Assembly: GCA_036946625.1 (NCBI GenBank)
Contig: JAQIIU010000003.1
Location: 62,001-126,000 of the forward strand
Source: Methylorubrum populi
GTDB lineage: Bacteria; Pseudomonadota; Alphaproteobacteria; Rhizobiales; Beijerinckiaceae
Reading direction: 5' to 3'
DNA: 64,000 bases
A program made the position numbers and the translations under genes. Of the stretch, positions 1 to 8,310 are shown in pieces (within the stretch, counting starts at the first letter, position 1; each line of letters starts with the position of its first letter). The notes under the pieces were generated by a model that had not been told where the DNA came from, made no database searches, and saw nothing but the letters and a program-made list of their open reading frames with translations.

Positions 1-150
1 ATTCCGGGGCACCGAAGGCGAACCCGGACCCGAAGGGGCGCGAAGGCGTGCAATCCACGAACGGGCACGGCGGTGAGCGTGCCTCGCCAATCGCAGCATC
101 ACGGGTGAATTCCGGGTTCTCTCCTGCGGCGAGCCCCGGAATGACGGGGG
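1..150. repeat. Palindromic intergenic repeat, family A, copy 1 (left-truncated by the window)
   Basis: The first 60 bases recur almost exactly at 1153-1212 between the two permease genes. Each copy opens with ATTCCGGGGC and closes with the complement (GCCCCGGAATGACGG or a close variant), so the unit is a long imperfect inverted repeat of about 140 bp. This copy sits just upstream of the first permease, presumably in the gap after a substrate-binding protein gene outside the window. Confidence 0.85.
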
Positions 151-188
151 TGAACTTTCCTGGCGTCAGAGCGGCGGGGCACTAGGCG

Positions 189-1109
189 ATGGCATCCGGC
201 ACCGTAGCGACAGCCGACGCGGCAACTGCGCCTGCGAAACCCGCGCGCAGCCGCAAGATCAACGGCTTCCCGCTGATCGCGCCTTCGGTCGGCGTCCTGC
301 TGCTGTGGATGATCGTTCCGCTGGTGATGACGCTGTGGTTCTCGTTCCAGCGCTACAACCTGCTCGACCCGACGGTCTCGGGCTTCGTCGGCTTCGACAA
401 CTACAATTACCTGATCAACGACGCGAACTTCTGGGCCTCGATCATCAACACGCTCCTGCTGATCGGCACCGTCCTCGTCATCACCGTGGTCGGAGGCGTG
501 CTGCTCGCGGTTCTGTTCGACAAGGATTTTCCCGGCCGCAATATCGCCCGGCTCTTCGCGGTGGCGCCGTTCTTCGTCATGCCGACGGTGGCAGCGCTGA
601 TCTGGAAGAACCTGATCCTGCATCCGATCTACGGCGTTTTCGGCTCCTTCGCCCTGGCGCTCGGCCTGGAGCCGATCGACTTCTTCGGCCAGTACCCCCT
701 GCTCTCGGTCATCCTGATCGTCTCGTGGGAGTGGACGCCCTTCGCCTTCCTGATCCTGCTCACCGCGATCCAGTCCATGGACCGCGAGCAGTTGGAAGCC
801 GCGCGCATGGATGGCGCGGGAGCGATCGCGCAATTCTTCTACATCGTGCTGCCGCACCTTTCGCGGGCGATCAGCGTCGTTGTGATGATCGAGACGATCT
901 TCCTGCTGACGATCTTCGCCGAGATCTTCGTGACGACGGCAGGCGGCCCCGGCAACGCCACCACCAACCTCGCCTTCCTGATCTACGCCCGCGCGCTGCT
1001 CGAATTCGACGTCGGCGGCGCCTCGGCGGGCGGCGTCATCGCGATCATCCTCGCCAACATCGTCGCGGCCTTCCTGGTCCGCTCGATCGCGCGCCGGCTG
1101 GAGGTGTGA
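189..1109 (+). CDS. Carbohydrate (polyol-type) ABC transporter permease, MalF/SmoF class
   Basis: Inner-membrane subunit of a binding-protein-dependent sugar importer (306 aa, about six membrane segments). The hydrophilic tail MASGTVATADAATAPAKPAR precedes the first hydrophobic helix. The EAA coupling loop that docks on the ATPase is clear around residue 205 (LEAARMDGAGAIAQFFYIVL). It is followed in the same direction by a second permease, the ATPase, a PfkB kinase and xylulokinase. That order is typical of sorbitol/mannitol/arabinitol (smo/mtl) systems in alphaproteobacteria, so a polyol substrate is inferred, not shown. The substrate-binding protein is expected just upstream of the window. 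A palindromic repeat separates it from the next permease, which is unusual inside an operon. Confidence 0.9.
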   Translation: MASGTVATADAATAPAKPARSRKINGFPLIAPSVGVLLLWMIVPLVMTLWFSFQRYNLLDPTVSGFVGFDNYNYLINDANFWASIINTLLLIGTVLVITVVGGVLLAVLFDKDFPGRNIARLFAVAPFFVMPTVAALIWKNLILHPIYGVFGSFALALGLEPIDFFGQYPLLSVILIVSWEWTPFAFLILLTAIQSMDREQLEAARMDGAGAIAQFFYIVLPHLSRAISVVVMIETIFLLTIFAEIFVTTAGGPGNATTNLAFLIYARALLEFDVGGASAGGVIAIILANIVAAFLVRSIARRLEV

Positions 1110-1150
1110 GGGCTTTGATGATGTCCCTGCCGACATCGACACCCGCACCG

Positions 1151-1293
1151 TCATTCCGGGGCACCGAAGGCGAACCCGGACCCGAAGGGGCGCGAAGGCG
1201 TGCAATCCACGACCGGGCACGACGGAAAGCCCCACCCTCGGCATCACGGATGGGTTCCGGGCTCTCGCCGTTGGCGAGCCCGGGAATGACGGT
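1151..1293. repeat. Palindromic intergenic repeat, family A, copy 2
   Basis: Near-identical to the copy at the left edge of the window. The ends CGTCATTCCGGGG and CCCGGGAATGACGG are inverted complements. It occupies almost the whole 226-bp gap between two cotranscribed permease genes, so the transcript would fold into a strong hairpin there. Confidence 0.85.
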
Positions 1294-1335
1294 GTGGGGG
1301 TGGTCGCGCAGTGCGTCGAAGGGAGGGGCTTAGCG

Positions 1336-2151
1336 ATGCAGGCATCACCGGCCAGGCAGATCGGTCTCGCGCTCCTCGGCTGGGGCGTCGCCTTCCTGCT
1401 GTTCTTCCCGATCCTCTGGATGTTCCTGGTGAGCTTCAAGGCGGAGAGCGAGGCGATCCTGCCCGGCCTCACCTTCACGCCGACGACCCAGAGCTACAGC
1501 CAGGTGCTGGCCCGGGCCGATTACATCACCTTCGCGATCAACAGCGTGGTGATCTCGGTCGGGGGCACCGCGCTCGCCCTCGCCTTCGCGATTCCGGCCG
1601 CCTACGCGATGTCGTTCCACCCGACGCAGCGCACCCGCGGCACGCTGCTCTGGATGCTCTCCACCAAGATGTTGCCCCCCGTGGGCGTGCTGGTGCCGAT
1701 CTACCTCTTGTTTCGCACCACCGGCCTGCTCGATTCCCGCATCGGCATGATCATCATCTACGGGCTGATGAACCTGCCGATCATCGTCTGGATGCTCTTC
1801 ACCTTCTTCAAGGAGGTGCCGAAGGAGATCCTCGAGGCCGGCCGCATGGACGGCGCCGGCACGGCGGATGAGGTGCGGCACATCCTGCTGCCGCTGACCC
1901 TGCCGGGCATCGCCTCGACGGGCCTGCTCTCGCTGATCCTGTGCTGGAACGAGGCCTTCTGGAGCCTCAACCTGACGACCTCGACGGCGGCCCCGCTCAC
2001 GGCCTTCATCGCCTCCTTCTCGTCGCCCCAGGGGCTGTTCTTCGCAAAGCTCTCGGCGGCCTCGACCATGGCTGTGGCGCCGATCCTCGTCTTCGGCTGG
2101 CTCAGCCAGAAGCAGCTCGTCCAGGGCCTGACGTTCGGGGCGGTGAAGTAG
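1336..2151 (+). CDS. Carbohydrate (polyol-type) ABC transporter permease, MalG/SmoG class
   Basis: Second membrane subunit of the importer (271 aa, about six membrane segments). The EAA loop reads EAGRMDGAGTADEVRHILLP near residue 170. The ATG at MQASPARQIGLALLGWG is chosen because GGGAGGGG lies 8-15 nt upstream and the upstream in-frame extension is repeat-derived. The residues after the start are immediately hydrophobic, as usual for MalG-type subunits. The ATPase gene follows after 52 bp. It pairs with the preceding permease; substrate class as for that gene. Confidence 0.9.
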   Translation: MQASPARQIGLALLGWGVAFLLFFPILWMFLVSFKAESEAILPGLTFTPTTQSYSQVLARADYITFAINSVVISVGGTALALAFAIPAAYAMSFHPTQRTRGTLLWMLSTKMLPPVGVLVPIYLLFRTTGLLDSRIGMIIIYGLMNLPIIVWMLFTFFKEVPKEILEAGRMDGAGTADEVRHILLPLTLPGIASTGLLSLILCWNEAFWSLNLTTSTAAPLTAFIASFSSPQGLFFAKLSAASTMAVAPILVFGWLSQKQLVQGLTFGAVK

Positions 2152-2203
2152 CGATGGCCCGTTGCCGACCCAACCCCCGCAGACGCATGAGGGAGTGATT
2201 GCG

Positions 2204-3310
2204 ATGGCCAACCTGACCCTGCGCAACGTCCGCAAGAGCTACGGCAACGTCGAGATCATCAAGGGCGTCGATCTCGACATCAAGGATCGCGAGTTCGCGG
2301 TCTTCGTCGGCCCGTCCGGCTGCGGCAAGTCCACCCTGCTGCGGATGATCGCGGGGCTCGAAGAGATCACCTCGGGCGACCTGAACATCGACGGCAACCG
2401 CGTCAACGACGTGGCCCCGGCCGATCGCGGCCTCGCCATGGTCTTCCAATCCTACGCGCTCTATCCGCACATGACGGTGCGGGACAACATGGCCTTCGCC
2501 CTCAAGCTCGCCGGCGTGGACAAAGCCGAGCGCGACAGGAAAGTCGCCGAGGCCTCGCGCATCCTGCAACTCGACAAGTACCTCGAACGGCGCCCGAAGG
2601 AGCTGTCCGGCGGCCAGCGCCAGCGCGTCGCCATCGGCCGCGCCATCGTGCGGAGCCCAAAGATCTTCCTGTTCGACGAGCCGCTGTCGAACCTCGACGC
2701 GGCCCTACGCGGCCAGATGCGCGTAGAGCTCGCACGGCTCCACCAGGACCTCAACGCCACGATGATCTACGTCACCCACGACCAGGTCGAGGCGATGACC
2801 ATGGCCGACCGGATCGTGGTGCTGCAGGGCGGCTACGTCGAGCAGGTCGGCTCGCCGCTGGAACTCTATCACCACCCGGCCAACCAGTTCGTGGCCGGCT
2901 TCATCGGCTCGCCGCGCATGAACTTTTTGGCCGCAAAGGTGCGGCCGACCGACGGGAATGCCGTGCATGTGAGCGCGAACGGCTCGAAGCCGATCGCCGT
3001 GGCGGTCGAGACCGGCGGCGTCGCGCCCGGCGCGGACGTGACGCTCGGTATCCGGCCGGAGGCGATGCGGCTCGATCCGAACGGCGAGATCTCCGGCCAG
3101 ATCCGCCATGTCGAGCGGCTCGGCGGCGTCACGCTGATCCACTTCGCTCCGCAAAGCGCCGAGGAGGCAATCATCGCGCAAGTCGATGGCGCCGCGCCGG
3201 CCAAGCTCGGCGAGACCATTGCCTTCGGCATCGATCCGGAGGGCTGCCATCTGTTCGGGGCCGATGGAAAAGCGCTGAAACGGCTCGTCCGCCATCCGCT
3301 GGCGGCGTAG
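2204..3310 (+). CDS. Carbohydrate ABC transporter ATP-binding protein, MalK/UgpC/SmoK class
   Basis: Cytoplasmic ATPase energising the two permeases (368 aa, normal for the family). Walker A is GPSGCGKST near residue 36, the signature is LSGGQRQR near 135, and Walker B with D-loop is FLFDEPLSNLD, followed by a switch histidine in VTHDQ. The C-terminal third is the regulatory OB/TOBE domain typical of sugar importers (LGIRPEAMRL). The ATG preceding ANLTLRNVRKSYG has GGGAGTG upstream and starts exactly where the family starts; an in-frame ATG 42 bp earlier adds a tail without homology. A sugar kinase follows 9 bp after the stop. Confidence 0.93.
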   Translation: MANLTLRNVRKSYGNVEIIKGVDLDIKDREFAVFVGPSGCGKSTLLRMIAGLEEITSGDLNIDGNRVNDVAPADRGLAMVFQSYALYPHMTVRDNMAFALKLAGVDKAERDRKVAEASRILQLDKYLERRPKELSGGQRQRVAIGRAIVRSPKIFLFDEPLSNLDAALRGQMRVELARLHQDLNATMIYVTHDQVEAMTMADRIVVLQGGYVEQVGSPLELYHHPANQFVAGFIGSPRMNFLAAKVRPTDGNAVHVSANGSKPIAVAVETGGVAPGADVTLGIRPEAMRLDPNGEISGQIRHVERLGGVTLIHFAPQSAEEAIIAQVDGAAPAKLGETIAFGIDPEGCHLFGADGKALKRLVRHPLAA

Positions 3311-3319
3311 AGTCTCCCG

Positions 3320-4276
3320 ATGATCCTGGTTTCCGGCGAAGCACTGATCGATCTCTTCGTCGACACCCGCGGACCCGGTGCCGAACGCGGGCGGGTGCCG
3401 GCGCGTGCGGTGGTCGGCGGCGCGGCCTTCAATCTCGCCTTCGGCATCAGCCGCTTAGGGGCGAAGAGCGGCTTCCTCGGTGGGCTCTCCGAGGACGGGT
3501 TCGGGCGCATGCTCGCCGCCCGCCTCGAGGCCGAGGGCGTCGACATCTCGCTGGCCAAGACCAGCAAGCGCCCGACGCCGCTCGCCGTCGTCGCCACCGG
3601 CCCGGACGGCCACCCGACCTACACCTTCCACGCCGACAAGGCCGAGAGCGACCTCGCGGCCGAGGACGTGCCGGTCGACCTCAGCGGCATCCAGGCCATC
3701 GCAGTCGGCTCCTTCCCGCTGATCCTCGAGCCGATCGGCACCACCCTCGTCGGCTTGGTGCGGCGCGCGGCGAGCCAGTGCGTGATCAGCGTCGACCCGA
3801 ACCTGCGGCTCAGCCTCGTGCCGGACCTCGACCACTGGCACACGCGCTTCGACGGCATCGTGCGCCACGCCTCGATCGTGAAGGTGAGCGCCGAGGACAT
3901 CGATGCGGCCTTCGGCGAAGACGCCGACGAGGCCGAGGTCGCCCAGAAGTGGCTCGATGGCGGCACGCAGCTCGTGATCGCCACCGACGGCCCGCACGGC
4001 GCCACCGGCTACCATGCCTGCGGCACGATCAAGGTGCCCGGCCGCAAGATCAAGGTGGTCGACACGGTGGGCGCCGGCGACACCTTCCACGCCGCGATGC
4101 TGTCCTCGCTCCAGCGGACCAACCGCCTGACCCGCGAAGCCATCGGCGGCTTCGATCAGGAGTCCTTGCGCGAGTTGTTGACCGAATGCGCGGTCGCCGC
4201 CGGCATCACCTGCTCCCGCCAGGGCGCAGATCTGCCGACCTGGGACGAGCTGCGCGCGGCGATGCGTGAGGCGTGA
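3320..4276 (+). CDS. PfkB-family carbohydrate kinase (probable fructokinase)
   Basis: 318-aa ribokinase/PfkB-fold kinase that would phosphorylate the keto-sugar made by oxidation of an imported polyol. The N-terminal substrate-binding di-glycine region is GGAAFNLAFGISRLG. The C-terminal ATP/anion-hole motif TVGAGDTFHAA holds the catalytic Asp (about D254). It lies 9 bp after the ATPase, so it belongs to the transporter operon. By analogy with mannitol/sorbitol operons, fructose is the likely substrate, but no polyol dehydrogenase is present here, so the specificity is inferred from context. The C-terminal insert FDQESLRELLTECAVAAGIT is ordinary for fructokinase-like members. Confidence 0.85.
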   Translation: MILVSGEALIDLFVDTRGPGAERGRVPARAVVGGAAFNLAFGISRLGAKSGFLGGLSEDGFGRMLAARLEAEGVDISLAKTSKRPTPLAVVATGPDGHPTYTFHADKAESDLAAEDVPVDLSGIQAIAVGSFPLILEPIGTTLVGLVRRAASQCVISVDPNLRLSLVPDLDHWHTRFDGIVRHASIVKVSAEDIDAAFGEDADEAEVAQKWLDGGTQLVIATDGPHGATGYHACGTIKVPGRKIKVVDTVGAGDTFHAAMLSSLQRTNRLTREAIGGFDQESLRELLTECAVAAGITCSRQGADLPTWDELRAAMREA

Positions 4277-4291
4277 AGGACGACCCTCGCC

Positions 4292-4324
4292 GTCATCGCG
4301 AGCGAAGCGAAGCAATGACGGGCG
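4292..4324. repeat. Short palindromic repeat of the GCGAGCGAAGCGAAGCAAT type
   Basis: Between the kinase and xylB the sequence CGTCATCGCGAGCGAAGCGA continues to AGCAATGACGG; CCGTCAT and ATGACGG are inverted. This matches a short interspersed motif common in alphaproteobacterial intergenic DNA. The two flanking genes remain codirectional, 84 bp apart. Confidence 0.5.
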
Positions 4325-4360
4325 ACGACTGACACCGATCATCTCGGGAAGAGCCCAGCG

Positions 4361-5824
4361 ATGTTCCTAGGCCTCGATCTCGGCACCTCCTCGCTGAAAG
4401 CCGTCCTCGTCGACGAACGCCAGGAGGTCGTCGGCCATGCCTCGGTGCCGCTCACGGTCAGCCGGCCGCATTCGGGCTGGAGCGAGCAGGATCCCGCCTC
4501 CTGGCTGCAGGCCGTCTGCGACGCCCTCGACACCTTGAAGGAGCAGCACGGGCCGGCTCTCGCCGCGGTGAAGGGCATCGGCCTGTCCGGCCAGCAGCAT
4601 GGCGCGGTGCTGCTCGACGCCGCAGATGCAGTGCTCCGCCCCTGCATCCTGTGGGACGACACCCGCTCGGGCGTCGAATGCGCCGAGCTGGAGGCCGCTT
4701 TCCCCGATCTGCGGAGCGTCACCGGCAACATCGCCATGCCGGGCTTCACGGCGCCCAAGCTTCTCTGGGTGAAGAAGCACGAGCCCGAGATTTTTTCGCA
4801 GACCGCCAAGGTGCTGCTGCCGAAGGCGTGGCTGCGGCTGGCGCTCACCGGCGAGACCATCGAAGAGATGTCGGACGCCTCGGGCACCTCCTGGCTCGAT
4901 GTCGGTGCGCGCGACTGGTCGGACGTGGCGCTCGCGACCACCGGCCTCTCGCGCAATGCGATGCCGCGCCTCGTTGAGGGCAGCGCATCCGCCGGCCATC
5001 TGCGCGCGGACTTCACCCGGCGCTGGGGCATGGCGACACCGCCGCTTTTCGCAGGAGGAGCGGGCGACAACGCGGCCGGAGCGGTAGGCCTCGGCGCGAT
5101 CCGGCCGGGCAACGCCTTCGTTTCCCTCGGCACCTCGGGCGTGCTCTTCGCGACGACGGAGGCGTTTCGGCCCTATCCGGACCAAGCGGTCCACGCCTTC
5201 TGCCATGCTCTGCCCGATCTCTGGCACCAGATGGCGGTGACGCTGTCGGCAGCGTCGTCGCTAGCCTGGTGGGCGGGGGTAACGGGCGCGAATCCGGGCG
5301 ACCTCATCGACGAGATCGGTACGCCGGCGCAGCCGAGCGGCGCGCTCTTCCTGCCCTACCTCGCCGGAGAGCGCACACCGCACAACGATCCGGCCGTACG
5401 CGGCGGTTTCGTCGGATTGGCGCATGCCACCGACCGGGCGGCGATGACCCAGGCGGTGCTCGAAGGCGTCGCCTTCTCGCTGCGCGATGGGCTCGACGTC
5501 ATCCGCGAATCCGGCACGCGGATCGCGGAAGCCGACGTCATCGGCGGCGGCTCGCGCTCACGAGTCTGGCTGCAGATCCTTGCCAACGTGCTCGGCCTGC
5601 CGCTGAACCGGCTCGCCGAGGGCGAGCATGGCGGGGCCTTCGGCGCGGCCCGCCTCGCCCGCCTCGCGGTGGGCGGCGAAGATCCGGAAGGAATCTGCAC
5701 GCCGCCGCAGCGGGTCGAACGGCTGGAACCGGACCAAGACCTCACCCAGCTCTATGCCGAGCGGCTCGTCGCCTATCGCAAGGCCTACCCGCTGCTCGGC
5801 GGCCGGCCGTCAGCGACGGCGTAG
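4361..5824 (+). CDS. xylB: Xylulokinase
   Basis: FGGY-family kinase (487 aa) that phosphorylates D-xylulose to xylulose 5-phosphate, feeding the pentose phosphate pathway. It opens with the phosphate-binding motif MFLGLDLGTSSLKAVLVDE. The substrate contact region GLSGQQHGAVLLD and the catalytic-Asp segment GGAGDNAAGAVGLG (about residue 235) are intact, as is the C-terminal nucleotide motif IGGGSRSRVWLQILAN. Together with the transporter and the PfkB kinase it implies catabolism of polyols that oxidise to fructose or xylulose, such as mannitol, sorbitol or arabinitol. The last codons overlap the end of the convergent small gene by 15 bp. Confidence 0.93.
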   Translation: MFLGLDLGTSSLKAVLVDERQEVVGHASVPLTVSRPHSGWSEQDPASWLQAVCDALDTLKEQHGPALAAVKGIGLSGQQHGAVLLDAADAVLRPCILWDDTRSGVECAELEAAFPDLRSVTGNIAMPGFTAPKLLWVKKHEPEIFSQTAKVLLPKAWLRLALTGETIEEMSDASGTSWLDVGARDWSDVALATTGLSRNAMPRLVEGSASAGHLRADFTRRWGMATPPLFAGGAGDNAAGAVGLGAIRPGNAFVSLGTSGVLFATTEAFRPYPDQAVHAFCHALPDLWHQMAVTLSAASSLAWWAGVTGANPGDLIDEIGTPAQPSGALFLPYLAGERTPHNDPAVRGGFVGLAHATDRAAMTQAVLEGVAFSLRDGLDVIRESGTRIAEADVIGGGSRSRVWLQILANVLGLPLNRLAEGEHGGAFGAARLARLAVGGEDPEGICTPPQRVERLEPDQDLTQLYAERLVAYRKAYPLLGGRPSATA

Positions 5825-6049
5825 GCGCGACCAGGCCCGCTCGCGCGGCGCGAGGGCGCCGGTGACGAGCGGCTCTTCGGCACGCTGCGCGACGGCTGGC
5901 GAATTCCGGCTGCCGGCATAGGCCGGGCTCGCCGTGGCGCCGAGCGTATAGGCGGTACCCGCGGCCGAGCCGTAGCCCTGCGCGAAGGCATTGGAGCCGG
6001 TCGCGGCAAGAGCGGCGACGGCGATGGCGGAAAGTGACGGCTTTCTCAT
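5810..6049 (-). CDS. Small secreted protein of unknown function
   Basis: 79-aa product not recognised. The chosen start gives a classic Sec signal peptide, MRKPSLSAIAVAALAATGSN then AFAQ, with cleavage likely after Ala-Phe-Ala. The mature part is about 55 residues, rich in Ala, Gly, Ser and Arg, with no domain I can name. Translation could open further upstream, but that adds a charged stretch before the signal peptide. It converges on xylB and overlaps its stop region by 15 bp. It lies 3-prime of oprB in the same direction, separated by a strong hairpin, so it is probably its own transcription unit. Confidence 0.5.
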   Translation of the reverse strand: MRKPSLSAIAVAALAATGSNAFAQGYGSAAGTAYTLGATASPAYAGSRNSPAVAQRAEEPLVTGALAPRERAWSRLRRR

Positions 6050-6191
6050 GACCGGATCTCCCCTATTGGTCGTGCCGGCGAGCCGTGAGAGCGGCGCCGG
6101 CATCGGACGTGAGCCGAACCCTGTGGAGTGCCGGTCAGATGGGGCGTGCGCCGCAGCACATTCGCTGCGGTGCAATAACAGATCGAGACCT

Positions 6192-6234
6192 CACCTCCTC
6201 TAGCCATGCCGCAGGAGCATGGCTAGAGGAGGTG
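6192..6234 (-). terminator. Strong hairpin 3-prime of oprB
   Basis: Perfect 18-bp inverted repeat (arms 6192-6209 and 6217-6234, 7-nt loop) starting 6 bp beyond the oprB stop. It lacks a long T tract, so it is a hairpin terminator or mRNA 3-prime stabiliser. The next codirectional gene starts 143 bp further on. Confidence 0.6.
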
Positions 6235-6239
6235 TTGCG

Positions 6240-7760
6240 CTAGATGCTGCCGGGCCCCTTGGCCAAGCCGAACAGGGTGAAGAGGTCGCAGGAGAACTTC
6301 GCGCCGAGCACGAAGGCATCCGGGATGGCCTTGGGCCGGAACGGGAAGCGGGTCTGGTCCGGGTTGATGATGTACTGCAACTGCGGCGTCAGGCGCGCGG
6401 CAGGGCTGAGCTGGATGCCGTAGTTCAGCTCCATCATGATCTGCTGGGTCGCGATATCGCGCGGGTCGAGCCCCTGCGAGGCGCGCGCGGCCCGCACGTT
6501 GGCGAGACCGAGCGAGGAATATTTCTGCGTCGAGACCACGAAGCCGACGGTGTCGTAGGGCCTGCCGGCAAAGGTGCCCGTCTGCACGAAGCCGAGTTCG
6601 AGGAAGTAATCTTGGATCTGGCGCCCGCCGGTGGACTTCATCGCCACGCCGAACAGGCTCAGACCCTGCGGCTGGGTCGGATCGGGGCGCCAGACCATCC
6701 GGTCGAAGCGAGCATAGACCAGCGAGCGGCCGAACTGGGTGAACGGATCGAGCCCCGAGAATACCGAGGCGCCGCCGAGCACGTCGCGTACCGGGTCGCT
6801 GTACTTCGAGCGGTCGATCACGGCACCGATGCCGTAGTTGCGCGGCATCAGGTCGTTGTCGAAGGTTGTCGAGTAGCCGAGCTCCATCGGGATCACGGCG
6901 CCGGTCGCGCCGCGGGTCGACCAGTCGATGCCGTTGTCGGTCGGCAGCAACAGGGTCGGGTTCACCTCGTAGGCGCCGATGTGGAAGAAGTACTTGCGAT
7001 CCTCGTCGAGCCAGACCTTGGCGTGGCCCGCCCAGCTCGATATCGGGAAGAAGGTGAAGTTGGTGGTCTTGAACACGAAGATCGGCGATCCGCAGGTCGC
7101 GTTGTTCTGGAAGTTGCAGTAGATCGGCGAGACCAGGAACGCGCCTTGGCCGTTGAGGCGGCCGACCTCGAAGTCGAGCCGGTTGTCGAACAGCTTCTGC
7201 TGCCAGCTCAGATGGGTCAGGCGCGCGGTCTGGCCGGCGCCGAAGATCTCCTGCACCGACGTGTCGTTGCCGATGAAGTCGTTCGAAAGGCTTCGGCCAT
7301 GGCGCTGCGTCACGATGGTGTGCAGCGAGGAGCCTTCGATCCCGGCGAGCCGGTTCAGGTCGGCGTCGATGCCGAAGAGGATCTGCGCCGAATAGGCGGT
7401 GCCCTGCCGGATGCCGCCGATCGGGTTGGCTGCGGACTCGCTCGTGTAGTTGAGCAGGAAGGTCAGGCCGTTGCCGAGATCGAACGTGCCTGGCGGCAGC
7501 TTCGGGGGTGCAGCGGTCTGGCCCTGGCGGGCGGCGTTGCCTTGGACGCTGCCGGCCCCGGCGGTTCCCTGTGTCTGATCGGCCTGCGCCGAGCGCGGAC
7601 GGGCGGGGCGCGCCTTACGCGGCTTGGGATGCAGCTTCGGACGGACGATCGGCGCCTCGGCTCCGGGGGCCTCCGGCGGCGGAGCCGATTGCGCCGAGGC
7701 CCCCGTCGCGGCGACTGCGAAGAGACCGATGACGGCCAGGCTCGTCCCGAATGCCTTCAT
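6240..7760 (-). CDS. oprB: Carbohydrate-selective porin, OprB family
   Basis: Outer-membrane beta-barrel porin (506 aa) expected to admit sugars or polyols to the periplasm. The signal peptide is MKAFGTSLAVIGLFAVAATG followed by ASAQ. After it comes a Pro/Ala/Lys/Arg-rich linker of roughly 70 residues (KPRKARPARPRSAQ). The barrel contains typical OprB phrases: LTHLSWQQKLFDNRLDFEVG, SSWAGHAKVWLDEDRKYFFH and MMELNYGIQLSPAARLTPQL. The second of two adjacent ATGs was chosen because GGGGA lies about 9 nt before it. It neighbours the polyol catabolic operon and plausibly serves it. The basic linker between signal peptide and barrel is longer than in Pseudomonas OprB. Confidence 0.85.
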   Translation of the reverse strand: MKAFGTSLAVIGLFAVAATGASAQSAPPPEAPGAEAPIVRPKLHPKPRKARPARPRSAQADQTQGTAGAGSVQGNAARQGQTAAPPKLPPGTFDLGNGLTFLLNYTSESAANPIGGIRQGTAYSAQILFGIDADLNRLAGIEGSSLHTIVTQRHGRSLSNDFIGNDTSVQEIFGAGQTARLTHLSWQQKLFDNRLDFEVGRLNGQGAFLVSPIYCNFQNNATCGSPIFVFKTTNFTFFPISSWAGHAKVWLDEDRKYFFHIGAYEVNPTLLLPTDNGIDWSTRGATGAVIPMELGYSTTFDNDLMPRNYGIGAVIDRSKYSDPVRDVLGGASVFSGLDPFTQFGRSLVYARFDRMVWRPDPTQPQGLSLFGVAMKSTGGRQIQDYFLELGFVQTGTFAGRPYDTVGFVVSTQKYSSLGLANVRAARASQGLDPRDIATQQIMMELNYGIQLSPAARLTPQLQYIINPDQTRFPFRPKAIPDAFVLGAKFSCDLFTLFGLAKGPGSI

Positions 7761-8310
7761 CGCCATGCTTCCCCAACCCGTGCACCCGAGCCGATCTTCG
7801 CCGACCAAGGACAACTTAACATTTGGGATGAGTTGAGGCGTGCATCCAGGCCTCACGCTCTGAATGCATTATCATTCCTAACCGCCTGTGTTGGGAATGC
7901 CGCAGGCGGGATGAGCAGGCCACGCGTCCATCGCCTTGCGGTCGGGCGTGCGTGGGTTGTGACAGCCCAACGGGTGCGGCGGACGCGCGGGCAGCGGGGG
8001 TTCCATGCGCCCAGGGATCGTCTGGCAGGCGACTAGCCGTCGTCCAGAACGGACGGCTTGCTTGGGCGGCGCTGGCGAGAATCACTCATCCCCGCAACGT
8101 AGGACGCCTCGTCTCATCGCCTACCGGGATAGGTTCCAAGGGGGCTCAGGACCATGCAGGGGCTGTGGCCCGCGGAGCTCCCGGGGGCGGTTCGGCCGCC
8201 GGGGACGGGTCGCGTCGCGGTTTGCCAAGGGGATGTCGCTGCCGTGGAAGCGGCGGGGCGGGGCGCGCTCATAATTCCTCGAAAGCCAGACACGGCTTGG
8301 GAGGTTCTCC
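7761..8310. promoter_or_regulatory. Divergent intergenic region between oprB and gbcA
   Basis: 550 bp that must hold the promoters of both oprB (minus) and the betaine operon (plus). A weak hairpin with arms CCGCCTG and CAGGCGG lies around 7881-7908. A good ribosome-binding site, GGGAGG, precedes the gbcA start. I see no convincing ORF and cannot identify a GbdR operator by eye. Confidence 0.4.

Noticed and set aside
99..1478. Long minus-strand open frame opposite the permease genes
   Set aside because: Asp/Arg/Gln-rich antisense of clear permease genes; typical of high-G+C shadow frames.
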